The notes beneath the pieces were generated by a model that worked only from the letters and a program-made list of their open reading frames with translations, was not told the origin of the DNA and searched no databases. From Phaeospirillum tilakii (lineage in GTDB: Bacteria > Pseudomonadota > Alphaproteobacteria > Rhodospirillales > Magnetospirillaceae), in contig NZ_JBHUIY010000018.1 of assembly GCF_042683125.1 (NCBI RefSeq), positions 1 to 64,000 on the forward strand: a stretch of DNA of 64,000 nucleotides, given 5' to 3'. This document shows positions 1-7,483 of the stretch, in pieces (position 1 is the first letter of the stretch; each line of letters begins with the position of its first letter). The translations under genes were made by a program, and so were the position numbers.

Positions 1-369
1 GGCGCGGCTGGCGGTGGCGGCGGCCAGCGCGCCCCGGCTGGCGCCGTCGGCGACCGCGCGCTGGGTCTCGACCCGCTCGCGTTCCAGCCGCAGCGCCTCG
101 GCGCGGGCGGCCAGCGCGTCGAGCCGCTGGTCGGCCTCGCGCCGGTCGATCGCCGCCAGCACCGCGCCGGCGGCGACGGTCTGGCCGTCGGTGACCGGGC
201 GTTCGACCACCCAGCCGTCGATCCGGCTGCTGATGGTGATCATGTCGGCCATCACCCGGGCGTCGGTCTCGGTGACGTGGCCGAGCCGGCCATAGCCCCA
301 GGCGGCGGCCCCGCCGGCGGTCAGCAGCAGGCCGAGCCCCAGCAGCAGCGGGCGGGGCGGGGCGATCAT
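1..369 (-). CDS. EmrA/HlyD-type membrane fusion protein, N-terminal part (runs off the window)
   Basis: The 123 visible codons encode the N-terminus of a periplasmic adaptor of a multidrug or secretion efflux system. Residues 7-25 form one hydrophobic anchor. It is followed by TDARV and a biotinyl-lipoyl-like stretch (SSRIDGWV, then DGQTVAAG and LAAIDRREA), and then the start of a coiled-coil hairpin; this order is typical of EmrA/HlyD proteins. The ATG overlaps the stop of the upstream MarR gene (ATGA), so the two are probably one operon in which the regulator controls its own pump. The C-terminus and the transporter partner lie outside the window. Confidence 0.85.
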   Translation of the reverse strand, partial: MIAPPRPLLLGLGLLLTAGGAAAWGYGRLGHVTETDARVMADMITISSRIDGWVVERPVTDGQTVAAGAVLAAIDRREADQRLDALAARAEALRLERERVETQRAVADGASRGALAAATASRA

Positions 370-824
370 GACGGCCCGCCCGGTTCGAGGGGGCCCGACT
401 CGAGATTCAGGGTCATCCGCCGCAGCGCGGCGTGACAGGCGGCCAGCGCCTCGTCATCGAGCCCGGCCAGCGCCTCCTCGCGCAGGGTGCCGGCGATCGC
501 GGCGATCCGGGCGATCAGCGGGGCGGCGGCGGGGGTCAGGGTGACGATCTTGCTGCGGCGGTCGCTCGGGCAGTCGCGCCGCTCGATCAGGCCGCGCCGT
601 TCCAGCCCGTCGAGGACGCGGACCAGGGTCGGCCCCTCGACCCCGACCCGGATCACCAGCTCGCGCTGGGGGAGCGTGCCGCCGCAGCGGTCGAGATGGA
701 GCAGGATCACCCATTTGGCCTGGGTCAGGCCGAGCGGGGCCAGCCGCTCGTCCAGCCGCGCCCGCCACAGTCGGGCCAGCCGCCCGAGATCGAGACCGAT
801 CCGCTCCCGTTCCGCCAGCGGCAT
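366..824 (-). CDS. MarR/SlyA-family transcriptional regulator
   Basis: A 152-residue winged-helix repressor. The recognition region reads LTQAKWVILLHLDRCGG, then QRELVIRVGVEGPTLVRVLD, followed by the wing RRDCPSDRRSKIVTLT, which is characteristic of MarR/SlyA. I place the start at the ATG at 824, which has a GGAGGG ribosome site six bases upstream. The frame is open further upstream, but that part looks non-coding. It is translationally coupled to the efflux adaptor downstream, so a ligand-responsive repressor of that pump is the likely role; the ligand is unknown. Confidence 0.85.
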   Translation of the reverse strand: MPLAERERIGLDLGRLARLWRARLDERLAPLGLTQAKWVILLHLDRCGGTLPQRELVIRVGVEGPTLVRVLDGLERRGLIERRDCPSDRRSKIVTLTPAAAPLIARIAAIAGTLREEALAGLDDEALAACHAALRRMTLNLESGPLEPGGPS

Positions 825-847
825 CGCACCCTCCGCAATTTGATTGG

Positions 848-865
848 TTGCTATTAAATAGGCAT
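848..865. promoter_or_regulatory. Imperfect palindrome, likely MarR operator
   Basis: TTGCTATTAAATAGGCAT is an AT-rich imperfect inverted repeat (TGCTATT against AATAGGCA) in otherwise GC-rich DNA. It lies 24 bases before the MarR start codon. Its size and position suit an autoregulatory MarR-family site; binding is inferred. Confidence 0.5.
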
Positions 866-1163
866 CTATCGAAATCGCGGCAAGGGGAAAGGGCGGGGCG
901 GGGGGAAAGGCAATCGAATCAAGGCTTCCCCCCGGTGCGGGCGGCCGCGCTTGGCCCTTTGCCATATTTCGCTTTGGGGATATCTCTGACGTATAGGACT
1001 ATAGGACCAAAAGCCGCAAGGCTTTCTCGCCCAATGCGCGCCGCCGAAAGGTGGCCATAATCAAAGCATTGTTAATGAAGCTTTAGTCGCTTCTGTTCCC
1101 CCCGCCATAGGCTGAGTCCCTTACTGATTAAAATCCTAAAACGTCCCGGCGAAGAAGCTTGAG

Positions 1164-1194
1164 TTGCCGATTACGTTTACGTAAACGTTATAAA
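1164..1194 (+). promoter_or_regulatory. Promoter with a MerR-type 19-bp spacer holding a palindromic operator
   Basis: A -35-like TTGCCG (1164-1169) and a -10-like TATAAA (1189-1194) are separated by 19 bp. The spacer carries the perfect 16-bp palindrome ACGTTTACGTAAACGT (1173-1188). Long spacers with a dyad inside them are the hallmark of promoters activated by MerR-family proteins. The 14-mer TTACGTTTACGTAA recurs before fadL, and a LiuR-like MerR gene lies at 5740-6126. The gene-free stretch 866-1163 shows nothing else that I recognise. Confidence 0.6.
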
Positions 1195-1239
1195 AAACAA
1201 TGGGAAAAATCCCGTTGGTCGAACAGGAGAGGAAAAAAA

Positions 1240-1545
1240 ATGGCCGACGTCGAACAGCATTTACGCGAAGCCTTGCCCCGTCTGACCCAAATTGGCGCGG
1301 TGGTCCGGTTCGATCTCGACTCCGACGGATCGTGGGTGATCGATGCCCGCTCGGTCCCGGCGACGCTGACCGAGGCCGATCCCGACGACGAGGCCGACGC
1401 GGCTTGCGTGATCCGCTGCTCCTCCGACAATCTGATTCGGATGATGGAGGGGCGGATGGACCCGATGCTCGGCTATGCCCTCGGCAAGCTCAAGGTGGTC
1501 GGCTCGATCGGGGTGGCGATGAAGCTGGTCGGCGCCATCGCCTGA
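1240..1545 (+). CDS. SCP2 sterol-carrier-like domain protein
   Basis: A 101-residue protein made of a single SCP2-like lipid-binding domain. The pattern VVRFDLDSDGSWVIDARS, then AACVIRCSSDNLIRMMEGRMDPMLGY and KLKVVGSIGVAMKL is typical of SCP2 folds. The start at 1240 has AGGAGAGG just upstream. It probably binds acyl-CoA or other lipids in the cytoplasm. Its promoter carries the operator shared with fadL, which places it in the fatty-acid regulon. In animals the SCP2 domain is fused to HSDL2-type SDR enzymes, and such an SDR is a separate gene at 12480 here. Confidence 0.85.
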   Translation: MADVEQHLREALPRLTQIGAVVRFDLDSDGSWVIDARSVPATLTEADPDDEADAACVIRCSSDNLIRMMEGRMDPMLGYALGKLKVVGSIGVAMKLVGAIA

Positions 1546-1661
1546 AGCGTTGGTGGACCGCCCCCCCTTCGGCCCGAACCTGACGGAACGACGCCCGCGT
1601 TTGCCCCGGGCGTTGTCTTTCCAGGTTCGATCGCTGCACGAACTCCGAGGAGAGGATCCCG

Positions 1662-2309
1662 ATGAACCGTTTCGTTGCGACGGCTGCCGTGTTGGCGGTC
1701 GGCCTGCTGCTGTCGCCCGCCGTCCGGGCGGCGGGCGAACCGACCGTGCTGACCTACGAGATCCGCAAGGAGGGCGAGCCGATCGGCCGCGAGCGGGTCA
1801 GCCTCGACCGCGAGGGCGAGTCCGCCCGGGTCCAGGTCGAAACCCACACCAAGGCCCGGGTGCTGTTCATGGATTTCCACTACGACCACCGCCGCGAGGA
1901 ACGCTGGCAGGACGGCCGGCTGGTGCGGATGGTGGCCGATACCGACGATGACGGCACCCGCACCCACACCGAGGCCGAGCGCGGCGGCGGGGCCTGGGCG
2001 GTGCGGGTCAACGGCGAGGCCGGCCAGCGCCCGGCCGAGGCGCTGCCGCTGACGCTGTGGAGCCGGGCGATCGTCGGCCATGGCCAATTGTTCGGGGTGA
2101 TCGACGCCAAGCCCTATGCGGTCGAGGTGGTGACGCTCGGGACCGAGACCATCCCGCTGCCCGACGGCGGCAGCGCCCGCGCCGACCATGTCCGGGTGTC
2201 GGGCGACATCGAGCGCGACCTGTGGTACGGCCCGGACGGGTTGTTGCTGCGGGCCACCTTCACCCGGGCCGGCTATCCGATCGAGATGGTCCGGCTCGGC
2301 CGCAAGTGA
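1662..2309 (+). CDS. Secreted periplasmic protein, DUF6134-like
   Basis: This 215-residue protein has a clear signal peptide (residues 1-24, ending VRAAG). The mature part looks beta-rich: LTYEIRKEGEPIGRERVSL, FMDFHYDHRREERWQDGRLVRM, and a C-terminal strand region ending YPIEMVRLGRK. The repeated short strands around a conserved DGRL resemble the DUF6134 family of exported lipid-handling proteins; that assignment is from memory. It lies between the SCP2 carrier and FadL, which suggests a role in lipid passage or the envelope. No catalytic residues are evident. Confidence 0.7.
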   Translation: MNRFVATAAVLAVGLLLSPAVRAAGEPTVLTYEIRKEGEPIGRERVSLDREGESARVQVETHTKARVLFMDFHYDHRREERWQDGRLVRMVADTDDDGTRTHTEAERGGGAWAVRVNGEAGQRPAEALPLTLWSRAIVGHGQLFGVIDAKPYAVEVVTLGTETIPLPDGGSARADHVRVSGDIERDLWYGPDGLLLRATFTRAGYPIEMVRLGRK

Positions 2310-2402
2310 TCCCGTCCGCCCGGCGCCCGGGGCGGCGCCGGGCGGGGCGTCCGTCCAAAACGGGAACATCGTCGTTCCGAGGGGAAGGGGAGGGCATGCC
2401 CA

Positions 2403-2416
2403 TTACGTAAACGTAA
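2403..2416. promoter_or_regulatory. Second copy of the TTACGTTTACGTAA operator, before fadL
   Basis: On the minus strand this reads TTACGTTTACGTAA, identical over 14 bases to the element before the SCP2 gene. A -35-like TTGACG follows at 2422-2427, so here the site sits just upstream of the promoter rather than inside the spacer. The 2310-2402 stretch is GC-rich and featureless. Confidence 0.6.
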
Positions 2417-2495
2417 ACCTATTGACGAAACGAGAATGGACGGTTAGCGTAAGAGCAATGGCGACGCTAAGATCGCCGCGGGAGGAAACCACACC

Positions 2496-3791
2496 ATGTC
2501 TCAGATCATTCGCCATCCGGCGTCTTTGGGGGTGTTTGGCCTGTTGGCCGCCATGTCGGCCAGCGGTCAGGCCGAAGCCGCCGGCTTCGCCCTGCGCGAG
2601 CAGAGCGCGGAAGCGTTGGGCAACGCCTATGCCGGTTCGACCGCCAAGGCCTACGACATCAGCACCATTTATTACAACCCGGCCGGCATGGCCCGGCTGG
2701 AAGGGTCGCAGACCGGCGGCAGCGTCACCTGGATCATGCCGACGGCCGAGTTCGATGGCGTGTCGACCCGGGGCAACGGCGCCCGCAACGGCGGCGGCAC
2801 CGGTGGCGATGCCATCATGGACGCGGCGGTGGGGGCGACCTACGCGCTGTGGGACATCAATCCCGACTGGAAGCTCGGGGTGGCGGTCACCGCGCCGTTC
2901 GGCCTGCGTTCGCACTACAAAAGCGATTGGGTCGGCCGCTACAACGCTCTGACCAGCAACATCACCAACATCAACGTCAGCCCGTCGCTGTCCTACCGCA
3001 TCAACGAGCATCTCTCGATCGGCGGCGGGCCGCAGATCGACTATACCTCGGTCACCCTGTCGCAGGCGATCGACTTCCGCGCGGTGGGTGCCAATGACGG
3101 CAAGATGACGGTGCAGGGCGACTCGATCGGTTTCGGCGGCGACCTCGGCCTGTTGTGGGAATTCGATCCCACGGCGCGGGTCGGCCTCAATTACCGCTCG
3201 CAGGTCCATCACACCATCCAGGGCAAGGCCCGGTTCGAGGGCATTCCCACCGTCGGCGGCCTGTCGACCAACCCGGCCTTCGCCTATGGCACCGCCGAGG
3301 CGACGCTGACCACGCCGGACACCGTCTCGCTCGGCTATTACCAGGACATCACCCCGCGCTGGGCGGTGATGAGCGACCTGCAATGGACGCAATGGTCGAC
3401 CTTCCGCACCCTGCGGATCGAATATGCCAACGGCCGCAATCCGTCGGTGGTCGAGGAACATTGGCGCGACACCTGGTTCTTCTCGGTTGGCGCCACCTAC
3501 AGCACCGAGGATTGGGGCAAGTTCCATTTCGGTACCGCCTACGACCAGTCGGCGGTCAAGGATGCCCATCGCACCGCCCGAATCCCCGACTCCAACCGCT
3601 ACTGGCTGTCATTCGGCTACAGCTACGATTTCAGCCCGGGTAATCAGCTCAATTTCGGCTATGCCCACCTGTTTGCCGACAAGGCCAACATCAATGACGT
3701 GTCGAAGACCTCGCTGGCCACCAACACCTTGACCGGCCAGTACGACAGCAGCGTCGATATCGTCAGCCTTGGCTTCAACATGAAATTCTGA
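2496..3791 (+). CDS. fadL: FadL/OmpP1-family outer-membrane long-chain fatty acid transporter
   Basis: A 431-residue beta-barrel porin. The signal peptide ends near residue 28 (AEAAG). It is followed by the FadL hallmark GFALREQSAEALGNAYAG, with the plug motif YYNPAGMARL. Repeated amphipathic strands end in the aromatic C-terminus SLGFNMKF required for barrel insertion. FadL proteins let hydrophobic compounds diffuse across the outer membrane. The acyl-CoA ligase downstream would trap imported fatty acids. The gene is preceded by a good GGAGGAAA ribosome site. Confidence 0.95.
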   Translation: MSQIIRHPASLGVFGLLAAMSASGQAEAAGFALREQSAEALGNAYAGSTAKAYDISTIYYNPAGMARLEGSQTGGSVTWIMPTAEFDGVSTRGNGARNGGGTGGDAIMDAAVGATYALWDINPDWKLGVAVTAPFGLRSHYKSDWVGRYNALTSNITNINVSPSLSYRINEHLSIGGGPQIDYTSVTLSQAIDFRAVGANDGKMTVQGDSIGFGGDLGLLWEFDPTARVGLNYRSQVHHTIQGKARFEGIPTVGGLSTNPAFAYGTAEATLTTPDTVSLGYYQDITPRWAVMSDLQWTQWSTFRTLRIEYANGRNPSVVEEHWRDTWFFSVGATYSTEDWGKFHFGTAYDQSAVKDAHRTARIPDSNRYWLSFGYSYDFSPGNQLNFGYAHLFADKANINDVSKTSLATNTLTGQYDSSVDIVSLGFNMKF

Positions 3792-3799
3792 CCCCGCGC

Positions 3800-3825
3800 G
3801 ACCCCGGTCCTGCCGGACCGGGGTC
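3800..3825 (+). terminator. Hairpin terminator after fadL
   Basis: A perfect 11-bp stem, GACCCCGGTCC with its complement around a TGCC loop, lies nine bases after the fadL stop. The T-tract is poor (CTTGC), so termination strength is uncertain. Confidence 0.65.
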
Positions 3826-3922
3826 CTTGCGCCCGGGTTCTCAACCAGAAGGCAAGAAGCGCCGGCAAGTGATCGCGAGATCAGCACGAGCGCCGCCCAC
3901 AGGACAGGGAGGGTTCCTTCAG

Positions 3923-5614
3923 GTGACCAACGCATTCAATCCGGCTTCGGCCAGTCTTGCCCTCGGCCCGGTCGCCGATCTGCTCGATCGGGCGGTGGCC
4001 CGTTTCCCCGGCCGTCCCGCGCTCGATTTCTTCGGCCGCCGCACCAGTTATGCCGAGCTGGGCGCGCTGGTCGAGCGCGCCGCGCGCGGCTTCCAGCATC
4101 TCGGCGTGCGCAAGGGGGTGCGGGTCGGCCTCTGTCTGCCCAACACGCCCTATTTCGTGATCTGTTACTACGCGGTGCTGAAGGCCGGCGGGATCGTGGT
4201 CAATTTCAACCCGCTCTATGTCGAGCGGGAGATGAAGCACCAGATCGAGGATTCCGGCACCACCCTGATGGTGACGCTCGACCTCAAGCAGATCTATCCC
4301 AAGGTCGCGGCGATGCTGGAACAGACCTGCCTGGAGCGGGTGGTGGTCTGCCCGATGAGCGGGATCCTGCCGGCGGTCAAGGGGGTGCTGTTCTCGGTGC
4401 TGCGCCGCTCGGAATGCGCCGAGGTGCCCGACGACCTGCGCCACGTCTCGTTCGCCCGGCTGATCGGCAATGCCGGCGGGCCGCGCCCGGTGGCGATCGA
4501 CCCCGCCCGCGACGTCGCGGTGCTGCAATATACCGGCGGCACCACCGGGGTGCCAAAGGGGGCGATGCTGACCCACGCCAACCTGACCGCCAACACCGCC
4601 CAGCTCGAAGCCTGGGTCGCCGGCACCGGGCTCAATGCCGGGCAGGAGCGGATGCTGGGGGTGTTGCCGCTGTTTCACGTCTTCGCGATGACGGTGGTGA
4701 TGAATCTGGGGGTCAGCCTCGGCTGCGAGCTGATCCTGCTGCCGCGCTTCGACCTCGACCAGGTGCTGAAGCTGATCGCCCGGCGCCGGCCGACGGTGTT
4801 CCCCGGGGTGCCGACGATCTACACCGCGATCAATGGCGCGGCGGAGAAGCGGACCGACCTTGACCTGTCCTCGCTGAAGATCTGCATCTCGGGCGGCGCG
4901 CCGCTGCCGGTCGAGGTCGCCCACCGCTTCGAGCAGCTGACCGGCTGCCGGCTGGTCGAGGGCTACGGCCTGTCCGAGACCTCGCCGGTGGTGACCTGCA
5001 ACCCGCTGGTGGGCGAGCGCCGCGACGGGGCGATCGGCCTGCCGCTGCCCGGCACCACCATCGAATTGCGGGCGCCGCACGATCCGACCGAACTGGTCCC
5101 CCCGGGCGAGCGCGGCGAGATCTGCGTGCGCGGGCCGCAGGTGATGGCCGGCTACTGGAACCGTCCCGGCGACACGGCGGCCGCCTTCGTCGATGGCGCG
5201 CTGCGCACCGGCGACATCGGCCAGCGCGACGAGGACGGCTATTATTATCTGACCGACCGGATCAAGGACGTGATCCTGTGCGGCGGCTTCAACGTCTATC
5301 CCCGGGTGATCGAGGAGGCGCTGTACCAGCACCCGGCGGTGGCCGAGGCGGTGGTGATCGGCATCCCCGACTCCTATCGCGGTCAGGCGCCCAAGGCCTT
5401 CGTCCGCCTGCGCGAGGGGATGAGCGTCGAGCCCGAGGAACTGCGCACGTTCCTCGCCTCCCATGTCTCGCGGATCGAACTGCCGAAAAGCATCGAATTC
5501 CGCGAGCAATTGCCCAAGACGATGATCGGCAAGCTGTCGAAACGCGAACTGGTGGCCGAGGAAATGGCGCGGGCCGAACGCCGCGCCGATCCCGCCCGCC
5601 GCGACGCGGTCTGA
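3923..5614 (+). CDS. fadD: Long-chain fatty acid-CoA ligase
   Basis: A 563-residue AMP-forming acyl-CoA synthetase. The ATP-binding loop YTGGTTGVPKGAMLTHAN starts at residue 203. Further along are YGLSETSP, the TGDIGQRDEDGYYYLTDRIKD hinge region and the catalytic lysine region PKTMIGKLSKREL near the end. It activates fatty acids to acyl-CoA for beta-oxidation. I chose the GTG at 3923, preceded by GGGAGGG, because the longer frame adds a basic, unfamily-like N-terminus. It lies between fadL and a MerR regulator. Confidence 0.93.
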   Translation: MTNAFNPASASLALGPVADLLDRAVARFPGRPALDFFGRRTSYAELGALVERAARGFQHLGVRKGVRVGLCLPNTPYFVICYYAVLKAGGIVVNFNPLYVEREMKHQIEDSGTTLMVTLDLKQIYPKVAAMLEQTCLERVVVCPMSGILPAVKGVLFSVLRRSECAEVPDDLRHVSFARLIGNAGGPRPVAIDPARDVAVLQYTGGTTGVPKGAMLTHANLTANTAQLEAWVAGTGLNAGQERMLGVLPLFHVFAMTVVMNLGVSLGCELILLPRFDLDQVLKLIARRRPTVFPGVPTIYTAINGAAEKRTDLDLSSLKICISGGAPLPVEVAHRFEQLTGCRLVEGYGLSETSPVVTCNPLVGERRDGAIGLPLPGTTIELRAPHDPTELVPPGERGEICVRGPQVMAGYWNRPGDTAAAFVDGALRTGDIGQRDEDGYYYLTDRIKDVILCGGFNVYPRVIEEALYQHPAVAEAVVIGIPDSYRGQAPKAFVRLREGMSVEPEELRTFLASHVSRIELPKSIEFREQLPKTMIGKLSKRELVAEEMARAERRADPARRDAV

Positions 5615-5739
5615 CCGCTTCCAGCCCAGCCTTGTGAACAGGACTATGACCATGGCGGTTCCGCATGCTATCACACCGACGTATAGGGAAGCTTCCCTCC
5701 CTCCACGTCACTTTCTCGCCCGATGGACAGCCTGCCGAC

Positions 5740-6126
5740 ATGGACAAACTTTATTCGGTGACCGAGCTCGCCCGCGAGCTGGGGATCACCCCGCGCACCA
5801 TCCGTTTTTACGAGGATCAGGGGCTGATCCGGCCCCAGCGCGCCGGCAATGCCCGGATCTACACCCATCGCGACCGGGCGCGGATGATCCTGATCCTGCG
5901 CGGCAAGCGGCTGGGCTTCAGCCTCAAGGACATCAAGGAATTTCTCGACCTGTACGTGGTGGACACCACCCAGGTCGAGCAACTCCGGCTGCTGGTGACC
6001 AAGGTGCGGGGGCGGATCGCCCTGCTCGAGGACCAGTTGCAGGCGGTGCAGACCTCGCTGTCCGAATTGCGCGACATCGAGCGGATCAGCCTCGAAACGC
6101 TGCGCGGCAAGGGCATCGAGTCCTAG
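5740..6126 (+). CDS. MerR-family regulator, LiuR-like
   Basis: This 128-residue regulator has an N-terminal MerR helix-turn-helix (YSVTELARELGITPRTIRFY, then EDQGLIRP) and a wing (ARIYTHRDRARMILI). A C-terminal coiled coil (about residues 78-115) serves for dimerisation. It lacks the cysteines of metal sensors. The nearby genes for fatty-acid uptake and oxidation match LiuR-type regulators of acyl-CoA and branched-chain catabolism. It is the best candidate to bind the TTACGTTTACGTAA sites at 1171 and 2403. A LiuR identity is inferred; a PsrA/FadR-like function from another gene is not excluded. Confidence 0.8.
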   Translation: MDKLYSVTELARELGITPRTIRFYEDQGLIRPQRAGNARIYTHRDRARMILILRGKRLGFSLKDIKEFLDLYVVDTTQVEQLRLLVTKVRGRIALLEDQLQAVQTSLSELRDIERISLETLRGKGIES

Positions 6127-6142
6127 GCCTTTTCCCCTCGTC

Positions 6143-6308
6143 GTTTTTGCGCAGGGCTCTGCCCTGCACCCGCCAGGAGCCGTCGGCTCCTGGACCTCTC
6201 CGGTCTGTCGTTCGGGGCGGGCGCCTTTCCTCGGCCCCGATCCAGACCCAGGGGTTCCAAGGGCCTTGCGGCCCTTGGCGGGTGCAGGGCAGAGCCCTGC
6301 GTTTTTGC
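6143..6308. repeat. Composite palindromic element with 26-bp inverted ends and an 8-bp flanking direct repeat
   Basis: The ends 6150-6175 and 6276-6301 are perfect 26-bp inverted repeats. Each contains a small hairpin (GCAGGGC/GCCCTGC). Inside are two further hairpins, CCAGGAGCC/GGCTCCTGG and CCAAGGGCC/GGCCCTTGG. GTTTTTGC occurs directly on both sides (6143-6150 and 6301-6308), like a target-site duplication. This is the best-preserved pair of the repeat family seen throughout the window. Confidence 0.8.
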
Positions 6309-6346
6309 ACGGGCCCCGTTCCTTCCTTTCCAGTGGAGACACGTCG

Positions 6347-7483
6347 ATGAGCAAGGTGGTTGTCGCCGGGTACGCGCGCTCGCCCTTTACCCCGGCCAAG
6401 AAGGGGGATCTCGCCCCGGTCCGTCCCGATGACCTCGCCGGCCAGGTGGTGCGCGCCCTGGTCGCCCGCGCCGGGATCCCGGCCGCCGACATCGAGGATC
6501 TGCTGCTCGGCTGCGCCTTCCCCGAGGGCGAGCAGGGCTTCAACCTCGCCCGGCTGGTCGGCTTCATCGCCGATCTGCCCCAGGCGGTCGGGGCGGCGAC
6601 GCTCAACCGCTTCTGCGGCTCGTCGATGAGCGCGATCCATGTCGCCGCCGGCTCGATCCTGGCCGGGGCGGGCGAGGCGTTCGTCTGCGCCGGGGTCGAG
6701 AGCATGAGCCGGGTGCCGATGATGGGCTTCAACCCGCTGCCCAACCCGGCGCTGGCCGAGCGGCTGCCGGCGGCCTATGTCAGCATGGGCGAGACCGCCG
6801 AGACCGTCGCCGCCCGCTGCGGCATCTCGCGCCGGGCCCAGGAGGAATTCGCGGTCGAATCCCACCGCCGCGCCGCCGCCGCCCGCGACCAGGGCGCGCT
6901 GTCGGCCGAGATCATCCCGGTGACCGGGCCGAAGGGCCATGTCGCCGCCGATGGCTGCATCCGTCCCGACACCACCCTCGAAGGGCTGGCCGAGCTGAAG
7001 CCGGCCTTCTCCGCCGACGGGGTGGTCACCGCCGGCACCGCCTCGCCCTTGACCGACGGCGCCGCCGCGGTGCTGATCTGCTCCGAGGCCTACGCCCTGC
7101 GCCACGGCCTGCCGGTGCTGGCCCGGCTGAAGAGCTTCGCGGTGTCGGGCTGCGCCCCCGAGGTGATGGGGCTCGGCCCGATCGGGGCCAGCCGCAAGGC
7201 GCTGGAGCGGGCCGGGATCTCCGCGTCCGACCTCGACGTGATCGAGCTGAACGAGGCCTTCGCCAGTCAGGCGCTGGCCTGCATCGGCGAACTCGGCCTC
7301 GACCGGGCCAAGGTCAATCTCGACGGCGGCGCGATCGCGCTGGGCCATCCGCTCGGCGCCACCGGCGCCCGCATCGTCGGCAAGGCGGCGGCGCTGCTGG
7401 CGCGTGAGAAGGGCCGCTACGCGCTGGCGACCCAGTGCATCGGCGGCGGCCAGGGCATCGCCACCGTGCTGGAGGCGGCGTGA
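6347..7483 (+). CDS. fadA: Acetyl-CoA C-acyltransferase (3-ketoacyl-CoA thiolase)
   Basis: A 378-residue thiolase. The nucleophile Cys90 sits in LNRFCGSSMSAIH. The second half carries NEAFA, the histidine loop GGAIALGHPLGATGAR and the C-terminal active-site segment CIGGGQGIA. It performs the last, thiolytic step of beta-oxidation. The ATG at 6347 has GTGGAG upstream; the frame extends into the repeat element, which is not coding. Its stop overlaps the start of the next gene (TGATG), giving a coupled fadA-fadN pair. Confidence 0.95.
   Translation: MSKVVVAGYARSPFTPAKKGDLAPVRPDDLAGQVVRALVARAGIPAADIEDLLLGCAFPEGEQGFNLARLVGFIADLPQAVGAATLNRFCGSSMSAIHVAAGSILAGAGEAFVCAGVESMSRVPMMGFNPLPNPALAERLPAAYVSMGETAETVAARCGISRRAQEEFAVESHRRAAAARDQGALSAEIIPVTGPKGHVAADGCIRPDTTLEGLAELKPAFSADGVVTAGTASPLTDGAAAVLICSEAYALRHGLPVLARLKSFAVSGCAPEVMGLGPIGASRKALERAGISASDLDVIELNEAFASQALACIGELGLDRAKVNLDGGAIALGHPLGATGARIVGKAAALLAREKGRYALATQCIGGGQGIATVLEAA

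Noticed and set aside
5675..5690. GACGTATAGG seen before the MerR gene and also near 985
   Set aside because: Ten bases shared at two sites without symmetry or promoter geometry is too weak to call a motif.
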